64,000 bases of DNA from Heterobilharzia americana (GCA_944470555.2 OX104128.1:3100001-3164000); one strand, 5' to 3'. Shown: positions 61,301 through 63,216, numbered from the stretch's first letter. Notes: generated by a model from the letters alone, not told the origin. A program made the numbers and translations.

Positions 61301-63216
61301 GAAGACAGCAAGGAGTAAAACAAGGCTGCCGTCTACTATCACCCATCATATTCCTGATTGTGGTCGACTGGACTGGATCATGCAACAAACAGTGAGCAGC
61401 GAGAAGAGGGGGATACGCTGCACCGATGAAAACAACCTAGAAGATTTCGATTTCGCCAATCATCACTTGTGTCTGATGTCTTGTAGCATAAACTTGAAGA
61501 TCTACAAGCGAAAACTAACAAGTTATCAGAAGAGGTGAGGCAGTGGAGGAATACGGGACTTCATGTGAATATAGAGAAGATAGAGGTAGAGGTGATAAAG
61601 ATACCCAACCAACAACACCGCCACCACCACACCACCACCACCAACAACAACAACAACAACAACAAGCTCCAAACACCATCAACGGGAGAAACATAAAGGG
61701 AGTTGTGTCTTTCACCTATCTAGGCAGCACTGTTTCAACTACAGGTGGTGGTGGCGGCACAGACGAGGATGTCGAAGTCAGAATCGGAAAAATAGCAAGA
61801 CAGGCGTTCATCCTGAAACTAATGTGGAGATCTTCTGCACTCCACTCAGCATAAAGCGTGAACAACATCCGGATTTTCAACAACAACCTTACTCAAGTCA
61901 GTGTTTCTTTTTGATGTTTGAGAGACTTGGTGCGTTACACTAGGCATTTCCAACAAATCACAGACATTCATCAACAACTGCCACCTACACTGGCTCCTTA
62001 CTGAATATCGATCAGATGGCCAGAATAATAAGAATAAGCAACAAGGAACTCACACTGGCTGGCAATGAACCAACGAAGCAATAACCTATCACTCAACAAA
62101 TATGCAGTGGAAGGAGTGTAGATTGATTGTGCATGCAGTGAGAAGACCGATTGGGGACATCACGCTTCAGATCAGGTCAGGTCAGGTCAGGCGAGGCCAG
62201 GCCATGTACTCTAATGGAACGGAGATGGGAAGCGACAAGTTGTGCGTTGGTGCCGAAGGTGACATGGAGTGGATGATGTGAGGAAGAAATGAGAGTTTAT
62301 GAGCTATCGTGGAGCCAGGTTGAAAAGATTTCAGAGAAGAGAGTGTAATGGAGGCGGGTTACTGAATCCCTATATTCCATTATTAACCCAAGGAACAAAT
62401 AATAATAAGAATAATACATCAGGAATTCGTTTTTGAAATACTGACTTACACTGCTGACCATTTATGCAACGGATACGAGTTACGTTTAGCGATTTAACGG
62501 GTCTAAAGGATCAGCATCAATTGACAGATACATATTTTATAAGTTTAGGTTGGTTCTCCTTCTGATTGACATTATTCAGCTTCATATAGTTGAAAACATA
62601 CGTTGCTCTACACTCAAACTAACTTTGGAACTTTATATATCCTAATTCCAACCTAGTTGCGAGTAAGTAAGAGAGCAGACAAATCAGGAGGAATCTGAAC
62701 ACTTATTGCTACTCCTAACTGATCGTGAAGAGGAAAAAGCTTTTGTGCATACTTAGGATTTTCTCAACCAATCAACGGGCGATACTTGGGAGCCAAATTC
62801 ATAATTTTGATGGTGTTCAAATCTCACAAAATGGAGTGATTGAAAATATTTACTTTTTCGACAGCTTTTTGAGAATTAGCAGTATTTTCTCAACAGATTA
62901 CATCCATATAGTATTGACTGGATCATCATTATACCTACTTTGATACTGAAGTTGAGCAAGAAACTAGTAATTCGGATAGTATGGAATATATTGAACGATT
63001 CATCGAAGTGGAAGTTCTGATTAGTCTAATCATCATCCAGATGCAAACAAATAAGCTTACCTGATCTAAATCACACGAAATGAAGCACTTCTTCAGTAAT
63101 TTTCGTCTCTCGTGTCTTTCCTCTGCTTTCCAGAATTCTACAGCACAAAGTTTTAAATGCTCCATCAATTGGTCAAACACATCGGTGGACATTGATCTTG
63201 TATAAATCATAAGATA
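14038..63216 (-). CDS. Large multi-exon host gene, tentative EFCAB5-like (EF-hand plus GAF-like); nine exons traced
   Basis: Nine minus-strand exons can be chained from 63216 down to 14038, each with a GT donor and AG acceptor. Intron phases are 0,1,1,0,1,0,0,0, and every junction joins in frame if one base is restored in the third exon. Introns are about 3.9, 4.9, 5.8, 2.5, 5.9, 7.7, 0.8 and 15.6 kb and are filled with retroelements. The traced protein is about 710 residues: helical, charged N-terminal part, a degenerate EF-hand-like segment (exon 45348-45504), a Thr-rich linker, then a segment resembling a GAF fold across the last three exons. EF-hand plus GAF-like architecture recalls the axonemal protein EFCAB5; this naming is inference. 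The first traced exon opens with an acceptor, so the 5' end lies beyond the window. The last traced exon ends in a good donor, so at least one downstream exon was not found. Confidence 0.6.
14985..15360 (-). mobile_element. Second non-LTR family (CETWP type), internal fragment
   Basis: The minus strand reads [20 protein letters not shown] then [18 protein letters not shown] and [10 protein letters not shown] over 76 codons (15096-15326), matching 6290-6560 of the plus-strand copy. Confidence 0.8.
15914..17032 (+). mobile_element. RTE-type non-LTR copy with (TAA)n tail and short TSD
   Basis: Starts within the [12 protein letters not shown] segment of the palm, then carries a degraded catalytic region (DFANDD…), the [14 protein letters not shown] block, [13 protein letters not shown], and the C-terminal block. 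It ends in an uninterrupted run of TAA repeats up to 17032. TAATTAGAA occurs at 15905-15913 and 17033-17041 and is a likely 9-bp target-site duplication. Confidence 0.88.
17687..19015 (+). mobile_element. RTE-type non-LTR copy starting at the shared AGCCGCATCATC boundary
   Basis: Begins AGCCGCATCATCCTGGAGAG (codons S-R-I-I-L-E-R), continues through [21 protein letters not shown], [19 protein letters not shown] (the FADD catalytic motif is present at about 18167-18223), the HHHQQQQ block and the full C-terminal region. It ends GGACTAATAATAATAATAG. Frameshifts split it into 90-130-codon pieces. No clear target-site duplication was found. Confidence 0.88.
19181..19686 (-). repeat. Left arm of PLE inverted repeat
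   Basis: Starts ATCAAGAATGCAGAATAG, complementary to the end of the right arm, and ends GAGCAAGTAAATTT, complementary to its start at 19851. Confidence 0.9.
19851..20357 (+). repeat. Right arm of PLE inverted repeat
   Basis: Starts AAATTTACTTGCTC inside the GIY-YIG codons and ends CTATTCTGCATTCTTGAT, pairing with 19181 onwards. Confidence 0.9.
20466..20521 (-). ncRNA. Hammerhead ribozyme motif, core mutated
   Basis: The minus strand reads CTGACTA in place of CTGANGA, followed by GTCCCAAATAGGAC, GAAA, ATGTGCAT, C, CTGGAT. The core change is likely inactivating, but stems I-III pair. Confidence 0.75.
20783..20838 (-). ncRNA. Hammerhead ribozyme motif, core mutated
   Basis: The minus strand reads TTGACGA (C3 to U), GTCC-CAAACA-GGAT, GAAA, ATGGGCAT, C, CTGGAT. 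It belongs to the truncated second unit of the tandem. Confidence 0.7.
21545..22140 (-). repeat. tRNA-derived SINE family 2, two tandem copies
   Basis: Two same-orientation copies (21545-21785 and 21790-22140). On the minus strand each has a head with GAATAGCGCAGTGGTAAAGT or AAAAGCACAGCGGTAAAGTC, B-box GGTTCAAATCTC or GGTTCGGATCTC, then ACTCCTTGCTGGCGAGTGCC-type text and CGATTACCTTC. The leader TGTAGGATTGGCTTACATGT is identical in both. Confidence 0.82.
22475..22830 (+). repeat. Sm-alpha-type SINE, degenerate
   Basis: Parts in order: TAGATTCCACTGTTAGCCAC, the tail GGCAATATCGATGCATTC, a leader and tRNA-like head (GAAGAAGTGGCTACCATGAC, no clear B box), then ATCCAGGTGATGAGTCCCAA with a damaged hammerhead and ACTAATCACTATCCGTCACT. 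The order hammerhead end-tail-head-hammerhead is a permuted tandem. Confidence 0.65.
22831..23297. other. No recognisable feature
   Basis: AT-rich intronic sequence without repeat or exon signals that I can read. Confidence 0.45.
23298..23770 (+). mobile_element. RTE-type non-LTR fragment (C-terminal part)
   Basis: Reads [20 protein letters not shown] and on to [12 protein letters not shown], then the IC/W-I-G-H-like region and the 3' end with four TAA-like repeats. One frame is open for 114 codons (23280-23624), so the copy is relatively well preserved in this part. Confidence 0.85.
24615..25424 (+). CDS. Unrecognised host protein, 269 codons, nested in an intron
   Basis: This is the only long intact reading frame in the window without retroelement similarity. 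It is very AT-rich (many Asn, Ile, Leu codons), like the host exons. The N-terminal 90 residues are hydrophobic ([26 protein letters not shown]), the middle is Asn/Asp/Glu-rich, and the C-terminal part alternates hydrophobics ([20 protein letters not shown]) like beta strands. I do not recognise the family. The printed start is the first ATG. However, TTTTTTACAG at about 24649-24658 is a good splice acceptor inside the frame, so the true coding part may be a terminal exon from 24659 with upstream exons unseen. It lies on the opposite strand from the large gene, within its 15.6-kb intron. Confidence 0.5.
   Translation: MNRTSFMNFIDFFTGLLLLEIPHLLYIESLNTLEYHQSHYILTSVAIRTDHSCLNLIKLLINILLYRTKVYMLKNNPIHIDHLENWIINLNNITIWGFDEFNQVNINNDDQFNIEQEEIWLHSNKNQPNSDVSIQEWMMKRDKKLCDVYKIKFSLGFSKNILLTANWLLLPNWNYLNTENNLIHVQFINLYFNVSLHLFINQNGAVRFEIDHLKITNLSNINLSVFRDLNHNTTYKNVSRQSENAKFIENFTFQWLLNENTLREILFYF
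25563..25568 (+). terminator. AATAAA poly(A) signal downstream of the nested ORF
   Basis: AATAAA lies about 140 bases after the TAG stop of the nested ORF, in AT-rich sequence. Its distance and strand fit a cleavage signal for that gene, but in DNA this AT-rich the hexamer can arise by chance. Confidence 0.35.
25770..25850 (+). repeat. tRNA-like fragment
   Basis: GTAGCTGAGTTGGTAGATCA resembles an A box and GGTTTGAATTCTG a B box. The acceptor arms do not pair. Confidence 0.45.
26200..26345 (-). repeat. SINE family 2, fragment
   Basis: Plus-strand text GGCAATCAGCAGAAAGCCCT, TTTTGGCACTTGTCAGCGAG and GAGATTCAAACCCGCGTTGA is the complement of the family's 3' part and B box. Confidence 0.72.
26353..26391. 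repeat. (AT)n microsatellite
   Basis: Uninterrupted TA repeats, about 18 units. Confidence 0.95.
26690..26910 (+). repeat. SINE family 2, diverged fragment
   Basis: GTCGCACAGGAGGTCAATTA, CGACTACCTCTACCCAACTT and GGTGGCCACATTGCAAAACC follow the family's order on the plus strand, with the head damaged. Confidence 0.6.
27395..27460 (+). repeat. Sm-alpha-type SINE, 3' scrap
   Basis: GGATTCCACTGCTAGCCGCC and ATCCATTATTAACA match the sequence following the hammerhead cleavage site; nothing else of the unit remains. Confidence 0.5.
27780..28340 (+). mobile_element. Penelope-like remnant (linker and 3' part)
   Basis: Reads [17 protein letters not shown] and [10 protein letters not shown] near 27875-27970, matching STVLPYKEGTSET and VVRVAFKPT at 11410-11505. 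GGTGGAGGGAGAAACTGATT near 28252 matches the 3'-UTR text seen at 9090 (complement). Confidence 0.65.
28900..29030 (+). repeat. SINE family 2, 3' fragment
   Basis: GTCGAGGTCACAGTCATGCC, TTGCTGACGAATCTC, AAAACCTAGATC and CGATTACCTCCATACAACTA match the family's 3' half. Confidence 0.65.
29244..29710 (-). mobile_element. RTE-type non-LTR fragment
   Basis: Minus-strand copy of the C-terminal part, from the KSVV-like region near 29710 to TTATTTGTCCCTTGGGTTCC at the 3' end. It contains the [17 protein letters not shown] and W-I-G-H-like blocks with frameshifts. Confidence 0.82.
30005..30262 (-). CDS. Host gene exon, core of GAF-like domain (86 codons)
   Basis: A strong pyrimidine tract ending CTTCCTCTTAG precedes codon TGT at 30262 and the donor is AGA/GTAAGA below 30005. 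The peptide has [12 protein letters not shown], an Asn/Ser-rich insertion, then [20 protein letters not shown] followed by VNNF and EEHEIQFYR. The run 'hydrophobic-P-hydrophobic … IGLMEV' followed by a charged helix is the usual sequence look of a GAF fold. This is a family-level resemblance only. Confidence 0.72.
30352..30660 (-). repeat. Sm-alpha-type SINE, minus arm of a foldback
   Basis: Full unit with tail. It shares unusual variants with the plus copy at 30680-30990: GGGATTCGGAATC at the B box, AGATTGCTCTCCACTACACC, and TTGATGA in the ribozyme core. Confidence 0.85.
30375..30430 (-). ncRNA. Hammerhead ribozyme motif, core mutated
   Basis: The minus strand reads TTGATGA (C3 to U) and a changed stem II (GTCTCAAATGGGAT), then GAAATGTGCATC. 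Probably inactive. Confidence 0.7.
30680..30990 (+). repeat. Sm-alpha-type SINE, plus arm of a foldback
   Basis: Leader ACTATACCCATCGCACAAGA, head with GACTCGGTGGTGCAGTGGAG, B-box-like GATTCCGAATCCC, hammerhead region, tail. It mirrors 30352-30550 with shared private variants. Confidence 0.85.
30808..30866 (+). ncRNA. Hammerhead ribozyme motif, core mutated twice
   Basis: Reads TTGATGA (C3 to U) and AAAA where GAAA is expected (GGACAAAATGCGC). Predicted inactive. Confidence 0.75.
31071..31280 (-). CDS. Host gene exon, start of GAF-like region (70 codons)
   Basis: The donor CTCAG/GTAAGC below 31071 is clear. The 5' border is less certain: I chose AG at 31281-31282 (…CGAAAAAAAG), which keeps phase 0, while the open frame continues upstream as intron-like hydrophobic sequence. 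The peptide runs from [20 protein letters not shown] through [16 protein letters not shown] to SDLLTQ. The next exon follows only 808 bp away and joins in phase 0. Confidence 0.6.
31610..31785 (+). repeat. Sm-alpha-type SINE, diverged full head and ribozyme
   Basis: Head GACTCAGTGGTCTAGTGAGT, B-box-like GGTTTGAGTTTC, then the ribozyme and ATTCCACTGCTAGCCACAAC. A preceding tail piece (31500-31560, TATCGAGGCATCCATATAGG) continues the same unit upstream. Confidence 0.8.
31708..31762 (+). ncRNA. Hammerhead ribozyme motif, core intact with compensating stems
   Basis: Core CTGATGA and GAAA are intact. Stem II is GTTC-CAAATT-GGAC. Stem III is AAGCGCTT instead of ATGCGCAT, so both sides changed and still pair. 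The inner pair of stem I is A-U instead of G-C (ATCCAA against TTGAAT, one mismatch). The cleavage site would follow C31748. Confidence 0.8.
32588..32845 (+). mobile_element. Second non-LTR family, internally deleted copy with (GAT)n tail
   Basis: The first 100 bp match the RLDWL…FVNLRHLW part of the copy at 6075. Sequence then jumps at about 32685 to the 3' tail (CTTTCTTCTCGTACTTTATA), so some 500 bp are missing. It ends GGTCCTATGTTGATAATGAT and GAT repeats. Confidence 0.8.
32889..34010 (+). mobile_element. RTE-type non-LTR copy of the 'dead FADD' subfamily
   Basis: Begins [30 protein letters not shown], where a frameshift after the VIW block is shared with 60954-62414. The catalytic region reads [20 protein letters not shown] instead of [17 protein letters not shown]. 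It then carries the microsatellite region, [20 protein letters not shown] and the C-terminal part, ending in (TAA)n at 34010. It lies 40 bp downstream of the tail of another retroelement. Confidence 0.87.
34300..34620. mobile_element. Penelope-like 3'-UTR, inverted pair
   Basis: The left part (34340-34445, minus) matches the PLE 3'-UTR (CAGGTGTTGAATCATTCCTA). The right part (34450-34620, plus) reads CTATGCGTGCAAATGCATAA and CAATCCTCAAAACTACTTCA in the opposite orientation. The two form a diverged head-to-head arrangement. No coding part remains. Confidence 0.45.
34735..35240. repeat. SINE family 2, head-to-head inverted pair
   Basis: 34735-34938 is the minus orientation (GATGGAGGTAATCGCAGAAG, TTTTGGCACTCACCAGCAAG). 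From about 34936 the plus orientation follows (GTGGCCACATTGCGAAATTA; head AAGTAGTTCAGCGGTAATAT; B-box GGGTTCGAATCTC; GATTACCTCCGTTCAACTAA). The plus copy has the clearest pol III boxes of this family. Confidence 0.78.
35327..36104 (+). mobile_element. Penelope-like/GIY-YIG retroelement 3' end as a foldback
   Basis: The centre (35600-35930, plus) reads [20 protein letters not shown] then [17 protein letters not shown] and [14 protein letters not shown], the C-terminal half of a GIY-YIG-bearing retroelement protein. The 3' part from about 35836 to 36104 is repeated in inverted orientation at 35327-35606 (for example GTCTTGGTTGTATTGTGTTC against GAGAACACAAAACAACCAAG). The left arm has small insertions relative to the right, so the arms are older than those at 19-20 kb. 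Confidence 0.75.
36170..36490 (-). mobile_element. RTE-type non-LTR fragment (3' end)
   Basis: Minus-strand 3' end; its left edge is a T8 run followed by CCCTTGGGTTCC, the complement of the family's GGGAACCCAAGGG end. It includes GGAGAAGAAAGTGGAGATGG and stops near 36490. Confidence 0.8.
36671..36683. repeat. Target-site duplication, left copy
   Basis: GAAACTTTCAAAT, identical to 37978-37990, adjoining the (ATT)n tail of the RTE copy. Confidence 0.9.
36684..37977 (-). mobile_element. RTE-type non-LTR copy, best preserved C-terminus, 13-bp TSD
   Basis: From AGCCGCATCATCCTGG at 37977 to (TAA)n at 36684. It retains [19 protein letters not shown] (catalytic FADD) and an intact 190-codon frame at 36834-37406 with [41 protein letters not shown] and [12 protein letters not shown] frameshift near 37430 separates the two. 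GAAACTTTCAAAT at 36671-36683 and 37978-37990 is an exact target-site duplication. Preservation suggests a young copy. Confidence 0.92.
37978..37990. repeat. Target-site duplication, right copy
   Basis: GAAACTTTCAAAT, adjoining the AGCCGC 5' boundary. A few bases may also be microhomology with element sequence (AAAGTTTTC-like codons). Confidence 0.88.
38395..38850. repeat. SINE family 2, two opposed fragments
   Basis: 38395-38505 in minus orientation (GGTACTCGTCAGCAAGGAGT), then 38560-38850 in plus orientation (B-box GGTTCGAATATCA, CGCCTTGCTGACAAGTGTCA, GATTACCTCCAACCAACTAA and GATTGCAAAATAGTATAGAA). Confidence 0.7.
38980..39452 (-). CDS. Largest host gene exon, Thr-rich linker plus helical region (157 codons)
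   Basis: The acceptor is TATCTTCTTTTCAG and the donor CAA/GTATGT. All 473 nt are open in one frame: [18 protein letters not shown], a run of six Thr codons (an ACA microsatellite), a Ser/Asp/His-rich part, then a helical region with [15 protein letters not shown] and [18 protein letters not shown]. Codon use is AT-rich like the other exons and unlike the GC-richer retroelement fragments around it. No ATG lies near the 5' edge, so start-to-stop ORF finders miss it. Confidence 0.75.
39508..39712 (+). mobile_element. RTE-type non-LTR fragment (last 200 bp)
   Basis: Short 3' piece from CCTTCGAGTGGAATCC to GGAACCCAAGGG. Confidence 0.75.
39833..39995 (+). repeat. SINE family 3, fragment
   Basis: ATTCGATTTCAAGCAGGGTT, GAGACAAAACAGCTGTCCAG and TTTCTCCAACAGATGTTAGC match the family's 3' half. 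Confidence 0.6.
40309..40321. repeat. Target-site duplication, left copy
   Basis: AGTTATGTCAGAT, identical to 40755-40767. Confidence 0.9.
40322..40754 (-). mobile_element. RTE-type non-LTR fragment with 13-bp TSD
   Basis: A 5'-truncated 433-bp minus-strand copy ending in ATT repeats at 40322. AGTTATGTCAGAT at 40309-40321 and 40755-40767 is an exact target-site duplication, proving insertion as a truncated copy. Confidence 0.9.
40755..40767. repeat. Target-site duplication, right copy
   Basis: AGTTATGTCAGAT, adjoining the 5' truncation of the RTE fragment. Confidence 0.9.
40768..42564. other. Mostly featureless intron sequence
   Basis: Apart from the retroelement tail at 41250-41440, only AT-rich sequence is visible. 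A 79-codon hydrophobic frame at 42127-42366 has no splice or family support. Confidence 0.45.
41250..41440 (+). mobile_element. Second non-LTR family, 3' tail only
   Basis: GATGTGAGGTGTGGTAATTT and ATTAAGTAGTAATACAGGTA match the 3' tails at 6820 and 32770. It is followed by a GATT/GACT simple repeat near 41406-41432. Confidence 0.65.
42565..42890 (+). repeat. Sm-alpha-type SINE, diverged
   Basis: Tail piece CAGTATCGAAACATCCGTAT, leader ATACCGGTTGTACAAGAGGT, head TTGACTCAGTATCCAAGTGG, B-box-like GGGTTCGAGAATG, then a damaged hammerhead (AACGACGAG, U4 lost) and GTTCCACTGTTAGCCATGAG. Confidence 0.7.
43470..43680 (-). repeat. Sm-alpha-type SINE, diverged
   Basis: The minus strand holds the B-box-like GGGTTCAAATCTC, a head with CTATGGCCTAGTAGATAACG, the region of the hammerhead (GTGTGTCCTGAATAGGATGA, core lost) and GAATTGTACTGTTAGCCACT. 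Confidence 0.7.
43882..44290. repeat. SINE family 3, opposed head plus long copy
   Basis: 43882-43960 carries the head in minus orientation (GTCGAACTCAGGACCTTTAG, ACCATTCAGCCACTGGGTTG). From 43960 the long plus-orientation copy runs through GGATGCTAACTGAAGACCTT, CCCAGTGGCTGAATGGTTAA, GGTTGGATCCCTAGCCGGG and AAATCCCCATTCATCTCA. The head appears twice in opposite directions about 150 bp apart. Confidence 0.78.
45125..45300 (+). repeat. SINE family 3, diverged copy
   Basis: AAATGGCTTAACGGTATTGT, GGCCCTGGGTTCCATCCCTG and CTAACCAATGTCAGTTAATG follow the family's order. It ends about 50 bp 3' of the host exon at 45348. Confidence 0.65.
45348..45504 (-). CDS. Host gene exon with degenerate EF-hand-like segment (52 codons plus 1 nt)
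   Basis: The acceptor is CATTTTTTCCAG and the donor CAAG/GTAACT. The peptide contains [20 protein letters not shown]: a helix, a loop with N, E, S, G and L at EF-hand-like positions 1, 3, 5, 6 and 8, then a second helix. Position 12 is Lys rather than Glu, so calcium binding is doubtful. It enters in phase 0 after the exon at 47987 and leaves G, which joins CC of the next exon as an Ala codon. Confidence 0.7.
45543..45582. repeat. (AT)n microsatellite
   Basis: Uninterrupted TA repeats, about 20 units, 40 bp upstream (in gene direction) of the host exon at 45348-45504. Confidence 0.95.
45960..47040 (+). mobile_element. CR1/jockey-like non-LTR remnant
   Basis: At about 46168-46210 the plus strand reads [10 protein letters not shown] (RT A-motif region). 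At about 46290-46390 it reads [20 protein letters not shown] then [11 protein letters not shown], the classic G-V-P-Q-G-x-V-x-S-P RT motif. Near 46847-47000 the frame [20 protein letters not shown] resembles the C-terminal tail of CR1-type ORF2. Stops and deletions are frequent; this family is different from the two RTE-like ones. Confidence 0.65.
47605..47675 (+). repeat. tRNA-like fragment
   Basis: CCGTAGCTCAGTTAGTGTAG resembles an A box and TAGTTCAAATTTTCA a degraded B box. A related stretch with GGTTCGAATCCGACC lies at about 47314-47340, followed by the same TTCATTTC text. Confidence 0.45.
47710..47895 (+). repeat. SINE family 2 copy
   Basis: Head TGGCCTCAGTACCTCATTGG, B-box-like GGGTTCAAATATC, CATCTTGCTGACAAGTATTA, GATTACCTTCATTCAAATAA. 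It lies in the intron just 3' of the host exon at 47987. Confidence 0.7.
47987..48165 (-). CDS. Host gene exon (helical, HEAT/EF-hand-flank-like; 59 codons)
   Basis: The acceptor ATTTATCAG is at 48166 and the donor AAG/GTGTGT below 47987. The 179 nt begin with two bases that complete an Asp codon with the previous exon, then read [19 protein letters not shown] and on to ERKLK in phase 0. The pattern of alternating hydrophobics suggests paired helices. The reading frame extends upstream to 48226, but that part is the intronic pyrimidine tract. Confidence 0.7.
48259..48700 (+). repeat. Sm-alpha-type SINE, tandem units with an inverted tail at the left edge
   Basis: The left edge (48262-48297) is the unit tail in inverted orientation. 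It is followed by a partial hammerhead (48303-48345), then tail, leader, head with GTGGCTCAGTGGTGTAGTGG and B-box GAGTTCGAGTCCC, and an intact hammerhead at 48611-48665. Cleavage positions are 320 bp apart (after 48332 and 48652), giving one monomer. The head here is the best-preserved pol III promoter of the window. Confidence 0.88.
48611..48665 (+). ncRNA. Hammerhead ribozyme, all core and stem elements intact
   Basis: ATCCAG, CTGACGA, GTCCCAAGTAGGGC (one U-G pair), GAAA, ATGCACAT, C, CTGGAT: six pairs in stem I, four in stem II, three in stem III. Cleavage is expected after C48652. This is the strongest self-cleavage candidate in the window. Confidence 0.88.
48981..49390 (+). mobile_element. 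RTE-type non-LTR fragment with probable 11-bp TSD
   Basis: Starts at the [20 protein letters not shown] segment and ends (TAA)n. The repeats TTATCTTTTTA at 48970-48980 and 49391-49401 flank it exactly. The middle has a deletion after the DQMA codons that joins directly to GRRKWRW. Confidence 0.87.
50028..50209. repeat. Almost spacerless palindrome of the same retroelement 3' end
   Basis: Arms 50028-50116 and 50120-50209 are inverted copies separated by three bases. The arm sequence (GAAAGACGATGAAAGCT, CTAAACAACCCAGCTTAGAA) matches the 3' end in the foldback at 35.3-36.1 kb. Only the terminal ~90 bp are present. Confidence 0.85.
50235..50345 (+). repeat. SINE family 3, 3' fragment
   Basis: GGCTGAATAGTAGTATACTT, GACGAAACAGTGTTCTCAGG and CTAATTGATATGATTACATG resemble the family's 3' half, directly after the palindrome at 50028-50209. 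Confidence 0.5.
50350..52019. other. Featureless or very old repeat sequence
   Basis: AT-rich. A stretch near 51060-51290 (CAACAGTCCTCAACTATTGG, CTTCGTGGACTGTTACAACG) may be an extremely diverged minus-strand piece of the CETWP-type element seen at 14985-15360; too weak to call. Confidence 0.4.
52020..53068 (+). mobile_element. RTE-type non-LTR copy of the 'dead FADD' subfamily
   Basis: Starts at the IFLIVVDW region and carries the altered catalytic segment ([17 protein letters not shown]), identical in layout to the copies at 32889 and 60954. It then has an expanded [11 protein letters not shown] tract, [16 protein letters not shown], and the C-terminal part with frameshifts. It ends in TGATAATAATAAT. 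Confidence 0.86.
53535..53720 (+). repeat. SINE family 3 copy
   Basis: AAGAGTGACTAAATGGTAAC, B-box-like GGTTTGAACTCCTGG, GTGGGTGCATACTGATGAGA and TTCTTCAACTGGTGCCACTC follow the family's order. Confidence 0.68.
53980..54227 (-). CDS. Host gene exon with a 1-nt frameshift in an A run
   Basis: The acceptor is TTTAATTTAAG and the donor GTAAGT. From 54227 the frame reads a Ser/Lys/Asn-rich peptide (for example [18 protein letters not shown]) and runs into TAG after [10 protein letters not shown]. In another frame the rest reads on cleanly ([16 protein letters not shown]) to the donor. The switch falls at a run of five A on the coding strand (TTTTT at 54058-54062 on the plus strand). The exon is 248 nt, whereas 249 nt would satisfy both flanking phases. 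One A is therefore missing, either as an assembly or sequencing error in a homopolymer or as a real disabling indel. Confidence 0.65.
54684..55440 (+). mobile_element. RTE-type non-LTR copy, strongly degraded
   Basis: From GAGCGAGAAGATGGGC, through [20 protein letters not shown] and [20 protein letters not shown], with large deletions in the C-terminal part, to TTTCAAGGGACAAAAAAAGG. Confidence 0.8.
55441..56354. other. No recognisable feature
   Basis: AT-rich intron sequence with a short (TAA)n at 56040-56060. Confidence 0.45.
56355..56545 (-). repeat. SINE family 2 copy
   Basis: Plus text GAAGCAATCGGCAGGTAACT, GTTGGCACTCGTCATCAAAG, CAAGATCTGAGCTTGCACCA and AGTAAACGACTTTATCACTG is the complement of the family's 3' part and head. 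Confidence 0.7.
56640..57480 (+). mobile_element. Penelope-like element, RT end and GIY-YIG domain
   Basis: In order: [20 protein letters not shown] (end of RT), a 60-codon open piece with [20 protein letters not shown], the linker, then 57019-57288 with [20 protein letters not shown] and [18 protein letters not shown] (GIY-YIG domain; the usual Y-I-G-R is C-I-E-R). It continues in frame through two stops to [20 protein letters not shown] and SLF, the family's usual C-terminus. It is disabled by stops, and the nuclease core is mutated. Confidence 0.87.
57019..57288 (+). pseudogene. GIY-YIG nuclease domain of the PLE (89 codons)
   Basis: Contains Y-Q-F-x-C-x-C-G-A-S followed by R-x-x-E-H-x-P, the GIY-YIG layout in Penelope proteins, plus [12 protein letters not shown] (the 'AxHLxDTGH' helix). 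Domain boundaries are open within the frame, but the protein is cut by a stop after FKIIH. Confidence 0.8.
57555..58000 (+). mobile_element. RTE-type non-LTR fragment
   Basis: C-terminal fragment from CAGAGACTTGGCGCGTTACG to GGAACCCAAGGGACAAATAG, immediately downstream of the PLE remnant ending near 57480. Confidence 0.82.
58350..58915 (+). other. GC-richer unassigned segment, probably a repeat 5' part
   Basis: This stretch is clearly less AT-rich than its surroundings (TGCCGGGGCGGCGGTGTTAG, a G8 run at 58622-58629, TCGGCCCC). One frame reads [20 protein letters not shown] and [19 protein letters not shown] before a stop. I see no relative elsewhere in the window. Its base composition suits the 5' untranslated/ORF1 part of a fluke retroelement, but I cannot assign it. 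Confidence 0.4.
59086..59185 (-). CDS. Host gene exon (33 codons plus 1 nt)
   Basis: The acceptor TTTGTTTAG is preceded by a CTAAC branch-like motif, and the donor is GTAAGT immediately below 59086. One open frame runs through all 100 nt; the peptide starts [14 protein letters not shown]. It enters in phase 0 and leaves one base (T), which with the next exon's leading GG makes a Trp codon. The exon is too short to be found as a start-to-stop reading frame; the splice borders and phase agreement are the evidence. Confidence 0.7.
59364..59550 (-). repeat. Sm-alpha-type SINE, head deleted
   Basis: The hammerhead and spacer are present. The tRNA-like head is cut after the B box (GAGTTCGAATCCA complement) and sequence continues directly into the CCGGTCCAATCAAAGATGGT tail, an internal deletion of about 100 bp. 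Confidence 0.78.
59385..59440 (-). ncRNA. Hammerhead ribozyme motif, near intact
   Basis: The minus strand reads CTGATGA, GTCCCAAATAGGAC, then GAAG: A15.1 is G, pairing as G-U with U16.1. Stem III is GTGCTCAT, cleavage C, stem I CTAGAT with one mismatch. Activity is possible but reduced. Confidence 0.72.
59697..60021 (-). mobile_element. RTE-type non-LTR fragment with probable 11-bp TSD
   Basis: A 325-bp minus-strand 3' piece. TTGGTTTTCAT at 59686-59696 and 60022-60032 flanks it exactly. The tail is TAATACAATAATA-like rather than perfect TAA repeats. Confidence 0.86.
60033..60953. other. No recognisable feature
   Basis: AT-rich intron sequence between two RTE copies; nothing identified. Confidence 0.45.
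60954..62414 (+). mobile_element. RTE-type non-LTR copy, longest; shared 5' boundary, 'dead FADD' subfamily
   Basis: Starts AGCCGCATCATCTTGGAGAG, the same point as two other copies. It carries [20 protein letters not shown] with substitutions at the F-D-S-V-D site, then the [12 protein letters not shown] frameshift and [17 protein letters not shown] in place of the catalytic FADD region. It also has a long CAC/CAA tract and a C-terminal part with a local GGTCA/GGCCA repeat near 62171-62205. It ends in TAA-type repeats. Confidence 0.88.
61608..61670 (+). repeat. CAC/CAA microsatellite inside the RTE reading frame
   Basis: Runs of CAC then CAA encode Pro/His and Gln repeats inside the RT C-terminal part. 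Equivalent shorter tracts are at 13045-13078, 16302-16318, 18308-18330, 37339-37372, 52300-52340 and 54889-54905. Confidence 0.85.
62415..63060. other. No recognisable feature
   Basis: Intron sequence 3' of the first traced host exon. A 72-codon plus-strand frame at 62725-62943 has no support. Confidence 0.45.
63061..63216 (-). CDS. Host gene exon (first one traced, 52 codons)
   Basis: The acceptor follows a long pyrimidine stretch ending in TTTCTAG at 63217 and the donor is CAG/GTAAGC below 63061. The exon is 156 nt, phase 0 on both sides, with no stop. The peptide is rich in charged residues (motif [14 protein letters not shown] near residues 30-43) and Cys, and reads as an alpha-helical segment. 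Nothing in it resembles the repeats in the window. It joins in frame to the exon at 59086-59185. Confidence 0.7.
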
